Made by a program: the position numbers and the translations under genes
Shown: positions 11,136 through 23,687 of the stretch, one piece after another
Position numbering within the stretch: the stretch's first letter is position 1
Layout: each line of letters opens with the position of its first letter
Assembly (NCBI GenBank): GCA_001630475.1
Contig: KV419397.1
Span: forward strand, 689,758 to 753,757
DNA length: 64,000 nucleotides
Direction of reading: 5' to 3'
Source of the DNA: Sistotremastrum niveocremeum HHB9708
Taxonomy: Eukaryota; Basidiomycota; Agaricomycetes; Sistotremastrales; Sistotremastraceae
Notes under the pieces: generated by a model
What the model saw: only the letters and a program-made list of their open reading frames with translations
Databases searched by the model: none
What the model was told of the DNA's origin: nothing

Positions 11136-11883
11136 CTAGCAGATTATGCATCCACAGCAGCCTCCTGATACGGCTTCCTCTGTAGTCGTGCCTGGGACCG
11201 AGCGAGAGCTGGGCTGTCTTTTTCTTTTCTTTTTGAGGTCGTCGTCTGATGGAACTGGGTGTTGACGTATCGCGAGATGGACAATGGTCGGTGCCGCAGG
11301 TACCATAGCCAATTGGAATGCTATTGAACGACTTTCAGGAGGCTGGAAGGCTTGAGGAATAAAAAGACGTACATGAAAGCATATCATCATCCTGCCATAT
11401 CTTGCCCAAATGCAAGACACGCAGATATGAAGGAGCAGGTGGTCGTTCGTCCTGCCAATCTTGACCCGGTTCAATACACTTTCATTCAGACGAGCGAGAG
11501 AAAAGTGATTTACCTGCAGGCCACGCGTTCCAAATCAACTCTTTGACCCTGCCAACTGTTGCATCAGGATCAAATGTCATAGATCTCCTCCGTCCCGAAA
11601 CAAGTAGGAACGTCAGGGCAATTTGGGGAACGGTGGGTACAGCAGTAGGCGAGCTGCCCATGCTGGCAGACATTCCCATAGGTGCTGAACTCGGGATATC
11701 TTCGCTGTCGTCTTCGCATCGATTTTGATACTCTGTGTCGTCTGCTAATGATGGGGCGACGGTGACTGCTTCTGACAGTGGTTCTTGTTGGCCAGCGAAA
11801 GTGTTCTGGACAGACGCTGAGAGCGAAGGTGGATATGGTGATTCAGACATGTCGGGAACGGTGAGCTGAGAACGTGTTGTCAT
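11136..11883 (-). CDS. UBL3/MUB-like ubiquitin-fold protein with lipidation-type C-terminus
   Basis: Exons 11883-11514, 11459-11373 and 11320-11136 join to 213 residues. The N-terminal third is Ser/Pro/acid-rich. The ubiquitin-like fold starts about residue 84 with IALTFLLVSGRRRSMTFD, continues WPADWQDERPPAPSYLRVLH and LGKIWQDDDML, and ends TIVHLAIR. This matches the order of motifs in UBL3/membrane-anchored ubiquitin-fold proteins. The C-terminus is CCGCIIC, so the last four residues form a CaaX box (CIIC), with further cysteines nearby that could be palmitoylated. UBL3 is prenylated and sorts proteins to membranes and vesicles; that role is assumed by homology. A KKKRKR basic patch precedes the tail. 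The start could also be the in-frame ATG at residue 12. Confidence 0.82.
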
Positions 11884-13000
11884 GCTGAGCTGAGAGCAAG
11901 GCTGAGAGAGAGACTGAATGGTGGCGGGGCGGTAGCGTCTCTCGGAGTCGGTTAGCTTGAGTCTGAGGGTTAAATATGAATTGGCTTGACAAAAAGAGGT
12001 AGCGCTTAGAATGGTCGAATTCGTTCGGAGCTATATAATGTCTTCGTTCCCTGAAGGGTGCAATCCAGTCCCACAGCTCAGACTCCGCAGTTCGATCACT
12101 AGAATATATTCGGGCGCGGGGTACAAGGGTGAGATGCCGCATATTTATTTCTCATCTCTCCACTGCCTCCAACCCAAAAAAGCAAAGAAAAATACTGTAG
12201 CATGAATATCTGGTACGCGAGACGACGAGCCCTGACGGTCTGAAGGCCGTACGTCTCATCCGGACATCGCACTTGGTCCTCGACTCCTGCTCCTCTGGGT
12301 TATATCGTCGTCTCCGAAGCATTCCGATAGACCCGAGCTCAGTCTTGGAGCACATCATCTCAGGTAGCGACGCAGGGTACGAGCCATGAGCGCATGCGCT
12401 GGCGGGCATCGAGAGCAAAGAGCGACGAAAGACGGGGACGGCCTAAGCATGCGCATGAGATCGCCAGACCGAAATTGAGTTACAGTGTTTCTCTTCCTAT
12501 AGATAGATATGACGGCATCCAACGCATGGGACGATCATCCTTTTTTCGGGTATCATCTTAGTCGTGTGCCCAGTCTCCAACTCCGAAATCGCAAGCAGAC
12601 CGTCGAAGAGAGCCATACACATCCCCTGTAGCGTGTTATGCAGTCTATTAGCGTCTGAAACGTCCAAGAGACCAAGACAAGGCGAGGCTAGTTCAAGATG
12701 GACAAGTCAAGTGATGTTTCTGCCGTCAGGGGCACAAATTCAAACTTTGATAAGCAATCCATGTGCATCCAAACGCAATCGACTCCAGAGCAAGCACTTC
12801 GTCAACGCTAATCACGTTCTAGAACATCCCAGCAAAAGACAAGCACCACAGATAACCGGCTTCATGAAGATCGTTCATCCAGAAGAAAAAGCGAGTGAGA
12901 CCGGTCGTCTGGCTGGCCAGCTCGGACGGCGTCGGACTTTGAATTTGAGCTGGCCTCGTCGTCACTTGCGCCGTTTCTGGTTTCGTTCTGGGTCTCGTGC
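11884..13000. other. Divergent intergenic region
   Basis: Lies between the divergent UBL3-like (minus) and OXLD1-like (plus) genes, so it should contain both promoters. Open frames here (for example 12564-13088) show no recognisable product. Confidence 0.45.
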
Positions 13001-13820
13001 ATGTTCACGAGCCCATTCCTATGTCGATCTCAATGTCGGAGTACACTATCGAGATTTGCTCATCCGTGCCGACACCGCTCGAGTCTAGCCAGCCCGGCAT
13101 CGAGCAATCCGAGCTCGTACACGAAGATGACATCCCAGCCAAACTTGCATCTAATCTCTAACCCTGTGCCTATTCGAAGCAACTCCAACTCTGTTGCGGA
13201 TCTTGCTCGACGGCGAGCACTGAATCTTTCTGAGAGACATACTCGTCTCTCCGAGTTCATACGGAGTAGACCAGCCTTCGCTCAGTCCTTGGAATCTCCC
13301 TCAGCTCAGTCAGGAACTGCGGATGGCATCGACCCCATCAAGCCACAGACCGTTCTCTCAGCTTCCACCTCCGCTACAACCCCAAAGCTCGTCACATCGT
13401 CAAAGGGAGTAGACAGCGGAACACTTTTCCGTGGCATGATCATTCCTGACAAACCACGTCCGCCCCAATCCGACGGTCCGTTCATATTCTCTTCTCTCCT
13501 TCTACTTCCTCATACAAAAGCTGACAAACTATTCTTCTATCATAGAGTGTTGTATGTCGGGATGTACATTGTGCGTCTACGATCTATACGCCGACTCCCT
13601 TGAGCAATATCACGATACCATTGCTGGGATCCGCGAATCTCTTCGAGAACAAGGCGTTCGCGAGGAAGAATGGCCTGCTGTTCTTCGTTCTCCGACCGCC
13701 GATGATTCTGGAGGAGGCAAAGAAAAGACGTTGGAGGAGAGGGAAGAAGATTTGGTGGATGTTTCGATGGATGCTTTCAGGGCGATGGAAAAGGCTCTCA
13801 AGGCTAAACATCATCCTTAA
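13001..13820 (+). CDS. OXLD1-like mitochondrial protein (oxidoreductase-like domain)
   Basis: Exons 13001-13475 and 13546-13820 give 249 residues. The N-terminus (MFTSPFLCRSQCRSTLSRFA) is rich in Arg and Ser without acids, as in a mitochondrial presequence. Across the intron the protein reads IPDKPRPPQSDECCMSGC followed by TLCVYDLYADSLEQY. This is the signature of the oxidoreductase-like domain (P-x-P-P, then CCMSGC-x2-CV-x-D-x-Y). The biochemical role of this family is poorly known; it is mitochondrial in animals. The C-terminus is acidic and probably helical. An internal Met at about residue 43 would drop the presequence, so I chose the upstream start. Confidence 0.8.
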
Positions 13821-15628
13821 CCTCAACCGCTCGGACACTTGAGACGTGATAAACGTCCGAACAGAACGTCTTCCCTTCGATGCCTGGTATGTCGTCATTC
13901 CCTTGAACTTCGTTCTCCCTTCGAAGATGCCAACTTTTATCGATGCACGGAACCGTTTGCGTACCGCATGATTTCGTTCTGCTCGCCGGTCCCAAGGATC
14001 GCCGAGCAGGATTAGAACGGAAAACTGATTGTTGTCTTCGATGTGATATCATCCCGAATACTGAATAGACTTTTCCAGGTGCCTAACATTACCCTGAACA
14101 GTAGCGGGACGTTAGGTGCACGAAGTTTGTGCACGAAGGGACTGGGCAGCCTTTGCAGGTTGTTGCGCAGGGAAATATAATTTAAAGTCGGACTCATTGT
14201 CCTGATCTTCAACCAACTTCGTTGTTCAACATCCCTCTCCCTTCATTTACATCCGTCCTGATGACTGCAACGGCCGCTGGGGACCCAGCGCGCAACGCTC
14301 GTTCTGACGGAAGACGATGAATGTTATTTACGCGGACAAGATTGAAAAACTAGGCTCCCCACTTGTAGGTCGTGCCAGCGACAATGCATCTGTTAGTCCT
14401 CGTCGATTCCTTTATTTTGTTGACCAATCTCATACAAAGCTACAGGTTGGAGTTCTTGCGTACATTGCATTTGGGGTGCTGGTGGTGCTACGCCAACGAG
14501 ACGGCCTATCTACCTTGATCTGTCGAACGCTACCTTTGTGTTTAGCGGCATCTGATCTTAAGCGAACGAAGTTCAACGCTCCCTCATCTGCACGTCCCCA
14601 TCCCCACGCCCTTGGACCCCGCTGCTTCGGTAAGCCTGGCTCGTGTCGTGAACCACCACCCCACTGCTCGCCTTCACTCGCTATGTGAGGTGTTCTTCAG
14701 ACGTCTGCGAATGTCTCGCGAGCCAATCAAGCGCCCGGAACGGCTATCGGAAAGTAACCCGATAGCTCCGATAGCCCCGATAATCTCAAAGTCGTCACCA
14801 CCAAAGGCGTGGTGCGATGGACTGGTGTTGGCCACTGATTGATATTTGGGCTGTACGAATGGTCATCGATCTGAAAACAGGCCCGTGAACAGGTCCCTTT
14901 CGTGAACGAACATGTGTGCTCTATGCGACGCCCACGCGGAGCGTGAAATGAGGAGTGTGTGGTCTTTTTCGACCCCACAGGTCTGGAACTCGCATGAATG
15001 ATACTCCTTACAATTACTCGTCACTCCAGCAGGAGGCGGTTTGGTTTAGGATCTGTTGCATATGCTTCTCTTCGTGGAGCTGAAAATATTGTTACTGGAC
15101 TGCCCTTACGTCATCTAATGCTTCTGGTGGATTCGAGCTCCAGGCTCGAGTCGTACTGTCACGCATGTCAAGGCACCTCTATGAGGACGTCTCCGACTTG
15201 TCCATGCGCTGTACAACTAGAATATCTACAAGCTCTCTTCTATATGCCTTTGACTATTAAGAATGTACCAGGCCGCAAGGACATATGTCCCATCGCCATT
15301 AGACGGACCCAGGATTATGGACTCAGAGCTATGCACTTCCACAATAATACAGAATCATACGTCCATTGTCCTCGCTTTCTTATGTCGCGGTATTAAGTAC
15401 TATCAACTGGAGAACCAAACAACTGACTCGCCTGGAAGGTTGACATAGCTACGAACCAAATAGGCAAAAGATCGGCGCCTAACGACAATGCCGAACGGCT
15501 CGGCACTGTTACCGGCACCAATGCCACTGGAAGTCCATCAACCTTTATATATTGACTCAATCTCTTAACTAGAGACTCGTCGTCTGAATCCGTCCACAAT
15601 ATCCACAGCTGAACAACTTCTCTCTAAG
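13821..15628. other. Gene-free stretch
   Basis: About 1.8 kb without a gene I can support. Open frames at 14317-14688 and 14998-15396 have no known motif and no clear splice partners. The last part should carry the promoter of the F-box-like gene at 15629. Confidence 0.45.
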
Positions 15629-17173
15629 ATGATGCGCTCCCTGTCTGGACGCGTCTCCCAGACGTTCCCGAATGAGTTAGTTCTAGAAATCTTGGGTTGG
15701 TATGCCACAATCCTGCAAGCAGAATTTCTGAACGCCTCTTCGCGTCCGCCTGTGTACCAATGGGAGCGACTTCTTGCAATGTAGGGTATATATCGTCAGT
15801 CATGGAATAACCACTCATCATTGTATTTCAGCTCGACTACATGGCGAGAGATCGCCAAATGTATCCTTGAGTTCTGGACACACATAGATCTATCGTGGGG
15901 CCACAAAGTCGTCGAAGACTTTCTTGAGCGTTGTAAAGGCAAACCCAAAGCCTTCTACTTCAATTTATGGTCTCCCGAGACGTGCGCGATGAAGTCAGAA
16001 ATTTACGGCCCAATCGTGGCACGACACCTCCACTCTCTCGAAGTCCTCATAGTCATTCTTCCTATCAACAACCCCCACGAAGCGGACAAATTTCATCGAC
16101 GATACCTTCGACATCCGGCGCCTATGCTGAAGACAATGCAGCTAGGTTATTGGTCGGGAAAAACACCGATTTACGACGGTACTTTCCCAGATCTTTTTCG
16201 CAACTTCGCCCCTCAGCTGGAATCCTTGCAATTTTATGGGGCATATTCAGAGACTCTTGTAGGACCGGAGAGGATGGGCAACCTGAAACATCTTCACATT
16301 ACATGTGTTCGGCGTGGCTTCGCGTCATCTGGTATCGAGGAATTGTTCAGGATCTGCCCCAGACTTGAAGACCTCTTCATTGACGCGGTTCTCGTGCATC
16401 ACCATGATTATGAGGTGGATCATCCGATTATAGTGGCTTCATACCTTAAAAGGCTTTCGATATCTCGAGGCAAGACCTTCGATTTCGACGGGCTATTTCG
16501 GCAAGTCTCAATTCCCGCGATAGAGAATTTTTCTATCGATTTTTTTCTACGTCGTTCCAGAATGGTAACCTCTTTCCTTGACGGACTACCCGTCCAAATT
16601 CAAGACTTGCAGTCTGTAGCCAAATCCCTCCGACTAAATCTAAGCCCCGAACGATATATCGTCGAGCTCTATCCCGAGAGCCATGTCCATGACCACGCAT
16701 GTCTTCCTCCAATTTCCTACACCGCACACACTCCATTCGATGGGCAGTTCGGAGGGGACATCACTGCTCAAGGCTTTTGGAATAGCTTACCATTTCATTC
16801 GATCACTTCCCTCATCATCTCGGCCACAGTCAGTAACTGGACTTGCAGCCCAAACACACTCCGATACCTCTTCAGAGATTGCGCTTCTCTCACCTCGATG
16901 CAGGTGGTAGGACGCTTGTTATCCGTATGGTGGAAAGCTCTGATCGACCCGAGCGGCGGGCCATATGATTTTGCATTGGAGTTTTTGGAGTTGGTTGATT
17001 GTGCTCGTTGGTTGGCGCGAGACGGACCAGATTTTCTGCAGAGCCTTAGAGATGGATGCAGTCCTCTTCAAAATTTACGGGTTGTGAGATTCGAAGGAGT
17101 ATCTGAAGAAGATCATCAACTGTTGTTTCAAGGACTTAGAGAGCAGGTTGAGGTGGAGACCTACATTCTTTGA
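15629..17173 (+). CDS. F-box/LRR-like protein
   Basis: Exons 15629-15780 and 15832-17173 give 497 residues. The N-terminus, QTFPNELVLEILGWY, is an F-box-type helix start, continuing across the intron as LLAISTTWREIAKCILEF. The body contains recurrent leucine-rich stretches of the kind seen in the large Agaricomycete F-box/LRR families (for example LKHLHITCVRRG, LEDLFIDAVLV, LKRLSISRGKTF). Such proteins usually recruit substrates to SCF ubiquitin ligases, but the target is unknown and the F-box is divergent. The first of two adjacent Met codons was taken as start. Confidence 0.72.
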
Positions 17174-17477
17174 GCTTTGCTATCGTTCTTCTCTTATCAT
17201 ACCGATCATAAATGGAACATAGCCGATTTTCGAAAGTAAATCGGGCTTAGCAGACCTCGGCCACTTGGTTAAGTGAATTCTTAGCATTGATCGATTTTCG
17301 CATATAATTTCTCTGTTTAGTACTTCGTACATACTAATGAACACAATATTCTCGCCGCATCGACTGATTCATGACACACAGACAAATTCAGCGGCCCACT
17401 GGACTACGACAAGGATGATCTAGTGCGACATCCTTGCGAAGACATACCGACATCCGCTTTCAGACCGAGCAAATTCC

Positions 17478-18242
17478 TCAAACGGTCTCGACTTTGACAT
17501 AAGCTGCGAATCTCAAGATCAGGCCACGGTAATGCACAGAGTGAACCAAACATACAGATGTCAGTGTTTCCGTAGAACTGGCAAGTTCCGCCCTTGGCAT
17601 TCTCCTGAGATTGACAGTTCCACGCAACATAGTTAATAACACCAGCAACTATGGAACATAGTTGAGTAGCGTATCGGAGAACATCCCACGTATCACTTAC
17701 GGTTGTTATAGTCCCAACAATACACGATGTCTTGACCGTTCGCGTACATAGAGATTTCGCAACTGCCGTAGGTCCAGATGAGATAGTTGTTAGCAGTCAA
17801 AGTGAATTCTCCGTCATTGTGATAATCCCTACAAAAGGATTCAGTTGGGGGGTCTCAATCAATTGCCTCTTGAATAACACTCACGTCGCTATAACACTGC
17901 AATCATTGGGGTTGGGACCACCAGATCTATAACTCATTTTCAGCACAGAATCCTATATCGTCTAACGGCAAAGGAAACATACCCGCCAATGCAGTACGTG
18001 GTGCATGGAGCGCCGCAGAGATCATAACCCCTCTTCGTCAAAGAGGTCTCTGGCTCTCTCTTTTCGACGGTGGTCACAGGGCAGGCGGCGTGAACGAGGG
18101 GTTTCCCGTCCACAATCTTCTCCGATAGTATGGTAGCTTCGGAACCGTCTTCACAGAGGAGCGGGGAACGCTCAAGAATTGCGCCAGCCGCGGTGGAGAC
18201 GAGAGTGGCGACTGCGACAAAGGTGGCGATAGAGAAACGCAT
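17478..18242 (-). CDS. Small secreted cysteine-rich protein with Kex2 site (intact paralogue)
   Basis: Exons 18242-17983, 17926-17885, 17828-17701, 17648-17556 and 17503-17478 give 182 residues. A signal peptide (MRFSIATFVAVATLVSTAAG) is followed by a propeptide with KR at 61-62 and 70-71. The second lies directly before GYDLCGAPCTTYC. Downstream motifs SGGPNPNDC, DIVYCWDYNN, GGTCQFYGNTDI and the end SYVKVETV match the gene at 4203-5138, with eight cysteines in the presumed mature part. The paralogue has one extra intron within the NDC region. No enzymatic motif is visible; I infer an extracellular, disulphide-bonded protein released by Kex2. The last intron was placed by matching both genes, which share the coding end CTTATGTC just after the acceptor. 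Confidence 0.82.
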
Positions 18243-21200
18243 GTTTGGAGGAAGACAAGGAGAAGGCTGTTGAGGAAGGCAGATGAGACTGTCTTGGGGC
18301 TAATGGATGCAAGTATCGAGGCTTATATATCGCTCGACAGACGATTTGTATGTAATTGTCGTACTCCTGCCGTACTTGGCGCGCGCACAGGACATCAACG
18401 ATTTCAATTGGATTTCCGAGAACCATCAAGGTCTCGGTGAAAAGGCCGTTGCTATAATCCGTAATAGTGCTCAAAAAAATGAAGAATATGCCTGAAGAGG
18501 CTCCGAGACGGATAGTTCTCTGCTGTGCGCGTCGAAGTGCGTCTATCGTGAAGTCAGCATGACTGCATGAGTAGCGCGACTTCAAGGGCCCCAATAACAG
18601 ACGCACTGTCAAGGGGATACTCAAATTCGATTTCGGAACAATCAGCGAGGCTCGATGAAGACAATGGCTGGATCAAACGAAAGAACCGTCTTGAGTTGGA
18701 TACTCCCGGATTCAACTCCGATGCAATTGCCGAGCTTGTTGCCGAAACTCAATGGTAAACAAACATGAGCGCTGGCCGGAACGCCCGCCGACCCTCCAAA
18801 CCCGGCAAATATCAATTTACTGCCCGGGCGGGCTTGCCTCTCGCTGTATAAGACTATTTTTAGATTCTCAAAGAACGTGCAACGGAAGCACATTTCGTTG
18901 ACGTTACATGTAATCAAATAGAAGCACCGAAGTAACCTTGGCTAGCTTGCGGAAGAACTCGGTGGAAGGAATCGTGCCTGGCTGAGCCTGTCTCTCGAGT
19001 CTCAAACTTCTGAGGGGCATGTGGAATTTCTGTCTGGGAGGGACGAAGCTTGATCGTATCTTCTGTCCAGAGCGCATAGATGAAATTGAAGTCAATGCTT
19101 TCATGACCCGGAGTGATGTAAATTCTGCAAATTGGGTCCTAGATATTATGATGTTGCCTCGTGATTGATACACATTGAACGTGCAAAGGGCTGCCGGCGA
19201 TGTGATGATGTCCGTCAACTCGTCCCATACATGACCTACAGAGTTCAGTTCTTTTGTGCTTCTCAAGACTCGGATCCGATTCTGACGTTAACGCGTTAAC
19301 GGTTCGCCAGCGGCGCATCGAGCGGGTTGTTCCTTTTTTCGTTCAATAATGAAATCACCAGACATTCGCTGGCCATGTGAAGGAAGCGAACTTAAGCGAA
19401 TGTGTGAATAAAATCCTCGCACTTTGAAAGCGACCGTGATGTATCCTATATGAGCCCATCGGCGGAGTCGACACAATATAACGATCGTCATGTATTTCTT
19501 GAAAATTCCCGAGTGCAAGAGATCCTATTTGATCAGTATGGATCGTAAGATCAGAAGGCCATAAGCTCCTGGATCCCCAAATTTTTGAGGAGCTTGACGG
19601 TTGAAGAAAGTAGCGTTACTGAAAATGCATTCGTTCGGCAGGTGGTTGGAGTTTAGTCGTCACAGCTCAGCACGAATGGCGAGAGAAAGAAATTCCCACT
19701 ATTCGAGTTGCTCGGAAATCAGAAATCTGCACCCATTTCAGTCTGCAAAAAATTGGACGACTGGCTTTCCTACAGTCCATAAACAGTCCTATTCTTTCAA
19801 GCTGCATCGCGGTTATCCTGGTTCTAGGCACGATTTCGAAGCCCGTTACGGACCCCAACGAAGATTCAGGAACAGAAGAGAAGGGCTTCATGATTGCAAG
19901 TATTTTTAGTCCTGCGATAAACCGCCAGCAGACCAGCAGACTTGTGATCTTCAGCGTTGTTTGCGTTTCGAAGAGTGTGCGGGCTTCCCTGCCCGGAAAG
20001 GGAATTGAATGAGTTTTCCGACAACCGATGGAACCAGACACGGTCACGGTAAAAATCCAATACCGGAGGAATGACGTATCAAAGCGTTCTTTTCGCAACC
20101 GGCCGCCGTGGTCTAACGAAATTTTGGCCTTGTCAAAACCCAAATTCTCAACAGTCGAAAATATGTGTTTAGGTGACGCCACATTGATACGACTAGTTCC
20201 TCTACAGTACTGGTTCTCATATTGTTAGTCCTATGGTTACAGCACGCAGATACTATTGGGTACCCTGCCGATATTATGTTACCAGCTGACCACGAGTTTT
20301 CGGAGGCCGCAACTTCATAACGATCAATAGATTCAAAGTCGGGCATGAAAAAAGGGTCATCAAATTTCTGCAGCGCCAAAAGTCGACAGAGTGTTTAGGA
20401 CTAATAGCACCAACGAACGTGATGAGGTACACATCATGTTACTATCTCAAACATCGACACTGTGCCTTATCTGCATGGATCATGCGAGGTTTTGTTGGAG
20501 GGAAGAGAATGGCTCCGCAAGTTTACGGCAAGTGTCATAATTTGGACGAGTAGAACGACCGACAGACGACAGCAGGACAAGTAGCAGGACAGCCATCATT
20601 CGTAGTAGCAACACCAGCCATATCTGGATATTGACGGAGGCTCTCCGGCACAACATAGAGGTCAGAAATAGAACCCGGGTGCTAGCGTCCCGGCTTTGCC
20701 GGCTCCGAAGCCCAAATGTCGAACGGCGCTGGTAGCGATTGAAGACACTTTGAAGACCCACGAATGAACGAGAGTGATCATCAAAGTGAAGCCTCTAGCT
20801 TAATGCTGCTCAGTGTGCTGTGCTTCGTCCAAGAGCAAAACGAGCGTCTCGACAATGTGTCTCATCTCCCATTGTGCATACGGCCATATGAATAGTGGAG
20901 TGATCTAATGCACATGCGGACAAAGACGGGGAAGTTCACCTGTCGGTGCCTTAGGTTCCGAGGAGTGAAAGGCCTGAAACATAACAGAACGAGGGTTCGG
21001 GTCGTATCAAGGGCTGGCGCCTCTTAAAAAGAGAGGGATTCACGGCATGCCTGTAGCAGAAAGACCTCGGCGTGTCAAACAGATTTTTGAGATACAAAAA
21101 ATATCAGATGGAAAGTCAGATAACTCTACCTTGAGCCATTGCGGGGACATGAACAGATTCGCTCCTCGACGACGAAAGAGGACGAAGATAAATCTGGTCC

Positions 21201-22187
21201 CTTGAGGTAAAATTTTCCCAAACACAAAATAGGGATGTCCCAGCAGCGTTGCGTTATTCATTTTGAAAGCAGCTCTTAGAAGGATTGATCTGGCCACCAA
21301 AGGGCTAGCGATTTCGTATGTGTACCCCGTCATAGCAACGTCACACAAGTACCATTCGATCCTCTACACTGGTGATAAGACATCCAGAGACTGCCACAGA
21401 GTGTCTTGGGACCATCGAGAAGAAAGAGAATCATGCAATTTTGAATAAGATGACGGGGAGGGTCCGAGTTTTGAAGGGGCGAGTGAGACTGAAGAACGCT
21501 CGTGCAGGCTGAACGAGGTATCACAGACGAGCTTCTAAGCACTTACATGTAACATGGCCGTAGTATAGGAGTCCAATCAACTCCGCACAAGAGTCCGAGT
21601 CGCAGGTACTCAGAGTCTCAGACGTCTGGTGAAATGAGTCCCTTGAATGAGTCAATTGGTAACAGGAAGTGATGAAACTGTGTGTTACATTATCGATATA
21701 CCAGGAGTCCACTAAACTAAGATGAAGCAAGAGCTGAAGTCGCCAGTGGCTGAGCCAGTTGCCGGTGATATCGAGGCGTTTCCAATATCGTGAATACGAA
21801 CCGGAGCAAAGCGATGTTTGTGTTTGTTTGGTGATAGCCTCCGTTTAGCCCGACTCGGAGTTTGACTCGGCTGAACCGGCGCGACTGGAATACGCTTTGA
21901 GCCATCAACGCTTCCAGTCCGATAACGCTAACCAGGTTCATCCCGATTACACAGAGCTCGCTGTCCCCATCTCGGATTGTCCTATGACTCACTCGAGAAA
22001 ACCAGGGCTATTTTTCTAGCTTCTAAGATTCTAATCCGACTCGGAGGCGTGACACGACACGGCGTCCTTACTGTATCCTCAGGATCTGTTGGCTTACTAA
22101 AGGTGTACATATTGGATTTCTTGCATCCCAGCTCTGAACATATATCACAAACCCTCTATCATCAAAGCCTCAACTTATCGAATCGAA
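18243..22187. other. Long gene-poor stretch
   Basis: Nearly 4 kb without a gene I can support. Several minus-strand frames are moderately long (18904-19266, 19667-20182, 20480-20761, 21040-21348) and some look hydrophobic. I could not join them with credible splice sites or match a family. They may be remnants of a decayed gene or chance frames. The right end holds the promoter of the MDR gene at 22188. Confidence 0.4.
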
Positions 22188-23687
22188 ATGAGAGCTGTCG
22201 TTGTTCAAGAGGATAAAACTGTCAAAGTCGAAGACAAGCCGGTCCCGAAGATCGGCCCTAATGAGATCTTGTGAGTTTCTGCTGCTTGAGTCTGCTTCAT
22301 CGATCTGAATAGAGCGCAAGGATCAAAGTGATTGCGGCTGGATTGAACCCGACAGGTGAGAACGTTCTCAATCGACAACACGTTGATCCTCACAATATGG
22401 CATAGATTGGAAGGTATATAAACATCGTGAAAATTCGGGGTATATGGCCTGAAGATCCATGTAGGGCGTCCAAAAACGAGCATCTCCAGGAGCTATAGTA
22501 GGTTGCGATGCAGTTGGAGAAGTTGTATTGCTTGGATCGGACGTTCCTCCATCCGAAGTGAAGAAAGGGGAGCTCCGTTGGCTGTTCGTTATGGGAGCTG
22601 CTAGCCCTGAGAATGGCGCGTATGCTGAGTACGCCCTCTGTGCTTTCACTTCAAAGATGTGAGAACTAATTGGGATGCAGATATGTTAGAACACCGTGGG
22701 ATGTCACTTCGGTTGTACCTTCCAATGTCTCGCCCCACCAGGCCGCATCGTTTCCTGTACCGCTCAGCACAGATGTGTGTTTTCCATCCATGATCCCAGA
22801 TCTCGGTTTGGGTGAAATTCACACATTCTATATCTAGGTTCTCGCCCTCTACGGTCAACTCAAGATCCCTCAATACCCTGAACAAGCTCCCAAAGACACA
22901 TGGATTGTCATATGGGGCGGAGTATGTCCAACGTTTATCGTGAACAACGAGCCCGTATCTTATCGTACTTTAGGCCTCCGCAACTGGACAGTACGCGATC
23001 CAATTGGCTAAGCTCAGTGGGTTGAAAGTTGCAACCACTGCATCTACACATCGATGGGATCTTTTGAGAGGATTGGGGGCGGATGTGGTCGTCGACTATA
23101 AGGTGACTATCGCTGCGTGCTTTCGACCGAGATAACTCATGCGTTCATGTAGGATCCAGATGTTGTCGCCAAACTGAAGGCAGCCACAAATGATTCTATT
23201 TCACTGGGCTACGATTGGTAAATAGGATGATACCTACGCATTGTTCAGGATACTCATACATTTTCGCAGTATCTCGGAGGGTGGGACGATCCAAAAAACT
23301 CAGGAAGCTTTCCAACCCTCTGGAGGAAAGCTGATCACAACTCTCTTTGATCTGAGCAACCTACCTCGCCCAGAGGTTCAGACGGAATACGTCCTTGCTC
23401 CACTCACCCTTGGCCTTCCGGTCCAATTCGGTCCCATCGAGGTTCCTGCGAATCCAGATGCTAAAACCATTTACGTTAAATGGTGCAACCTCTTGCCGTC
23501 TCTGTTTGCAGATGGGAAGCTACTTGTGAGTGCAGTTCGAGAAACCTGTGTATTGCAAGGTTCTGAGGCGATGGTATGATAGCCCATTGATATCGAGATC
23601 CTCGACGGACTAGAAAGCGTCGCGAAGGGGATGGAGCTTTTGCAGACCGGCAAGGCTACGAAGAAGATTGTATTCAGTATCGCATGA
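22188..23687 (+). CDS. MDR-family oxidoreductase, enoyl-reductase/ToxD-like (copy 1)
   Basis: Ten exons (22188-22270, 22321-22355, 22406-22413, 22465-22628, 22681-22774, 22838-22921, 22974-23102, 23153-23217, 23270-23525, 23583-23687) join in frame to 340 residues. The N-terminal GroES-like half reads MRAVVVQEDKTV and IKVIAAGLNPTDWK, then ASPGAIVGCDAVGEVV. The nucleotide-binding half has GGASATGQYAIQLAKLSG and LGADVVVDYKDPDVV, ending TKKIVFSIA. Structural-zinc cysteines are absent, as in zinc-independent enoyl reductases and ToxD-like enzymes that use NADPH on activated double bonds. Substrate unknown. Exon 3 is only 8 nt and is kept in the tandem paralogue. Relative to copy 2 it has one extra intron, between Lys and DPDVV. 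Confidence 0.85.

Noticed and set aside
10432-11151. 239-codon minus-strand open frame
   Set aside because: Low-complexity His/Pro/Ser/Ile sequence caused by strand bias; no domain and no splice context.
12564-13088. 174-codon plus-strand frame before the OXLD1-like gene
   Set aside because: It overlaps the true presequence in another frame and shows no motif. A faint likeness to the OXLD1-like protein's Arg-rich stretch is probably chance.
19667-20182. 171-codon minus-strand frame with hydrophobic parts
   Set aside because: Considered as part of a fungal multi-pass membrane protein, but no neighbouring exon or motif supports this.
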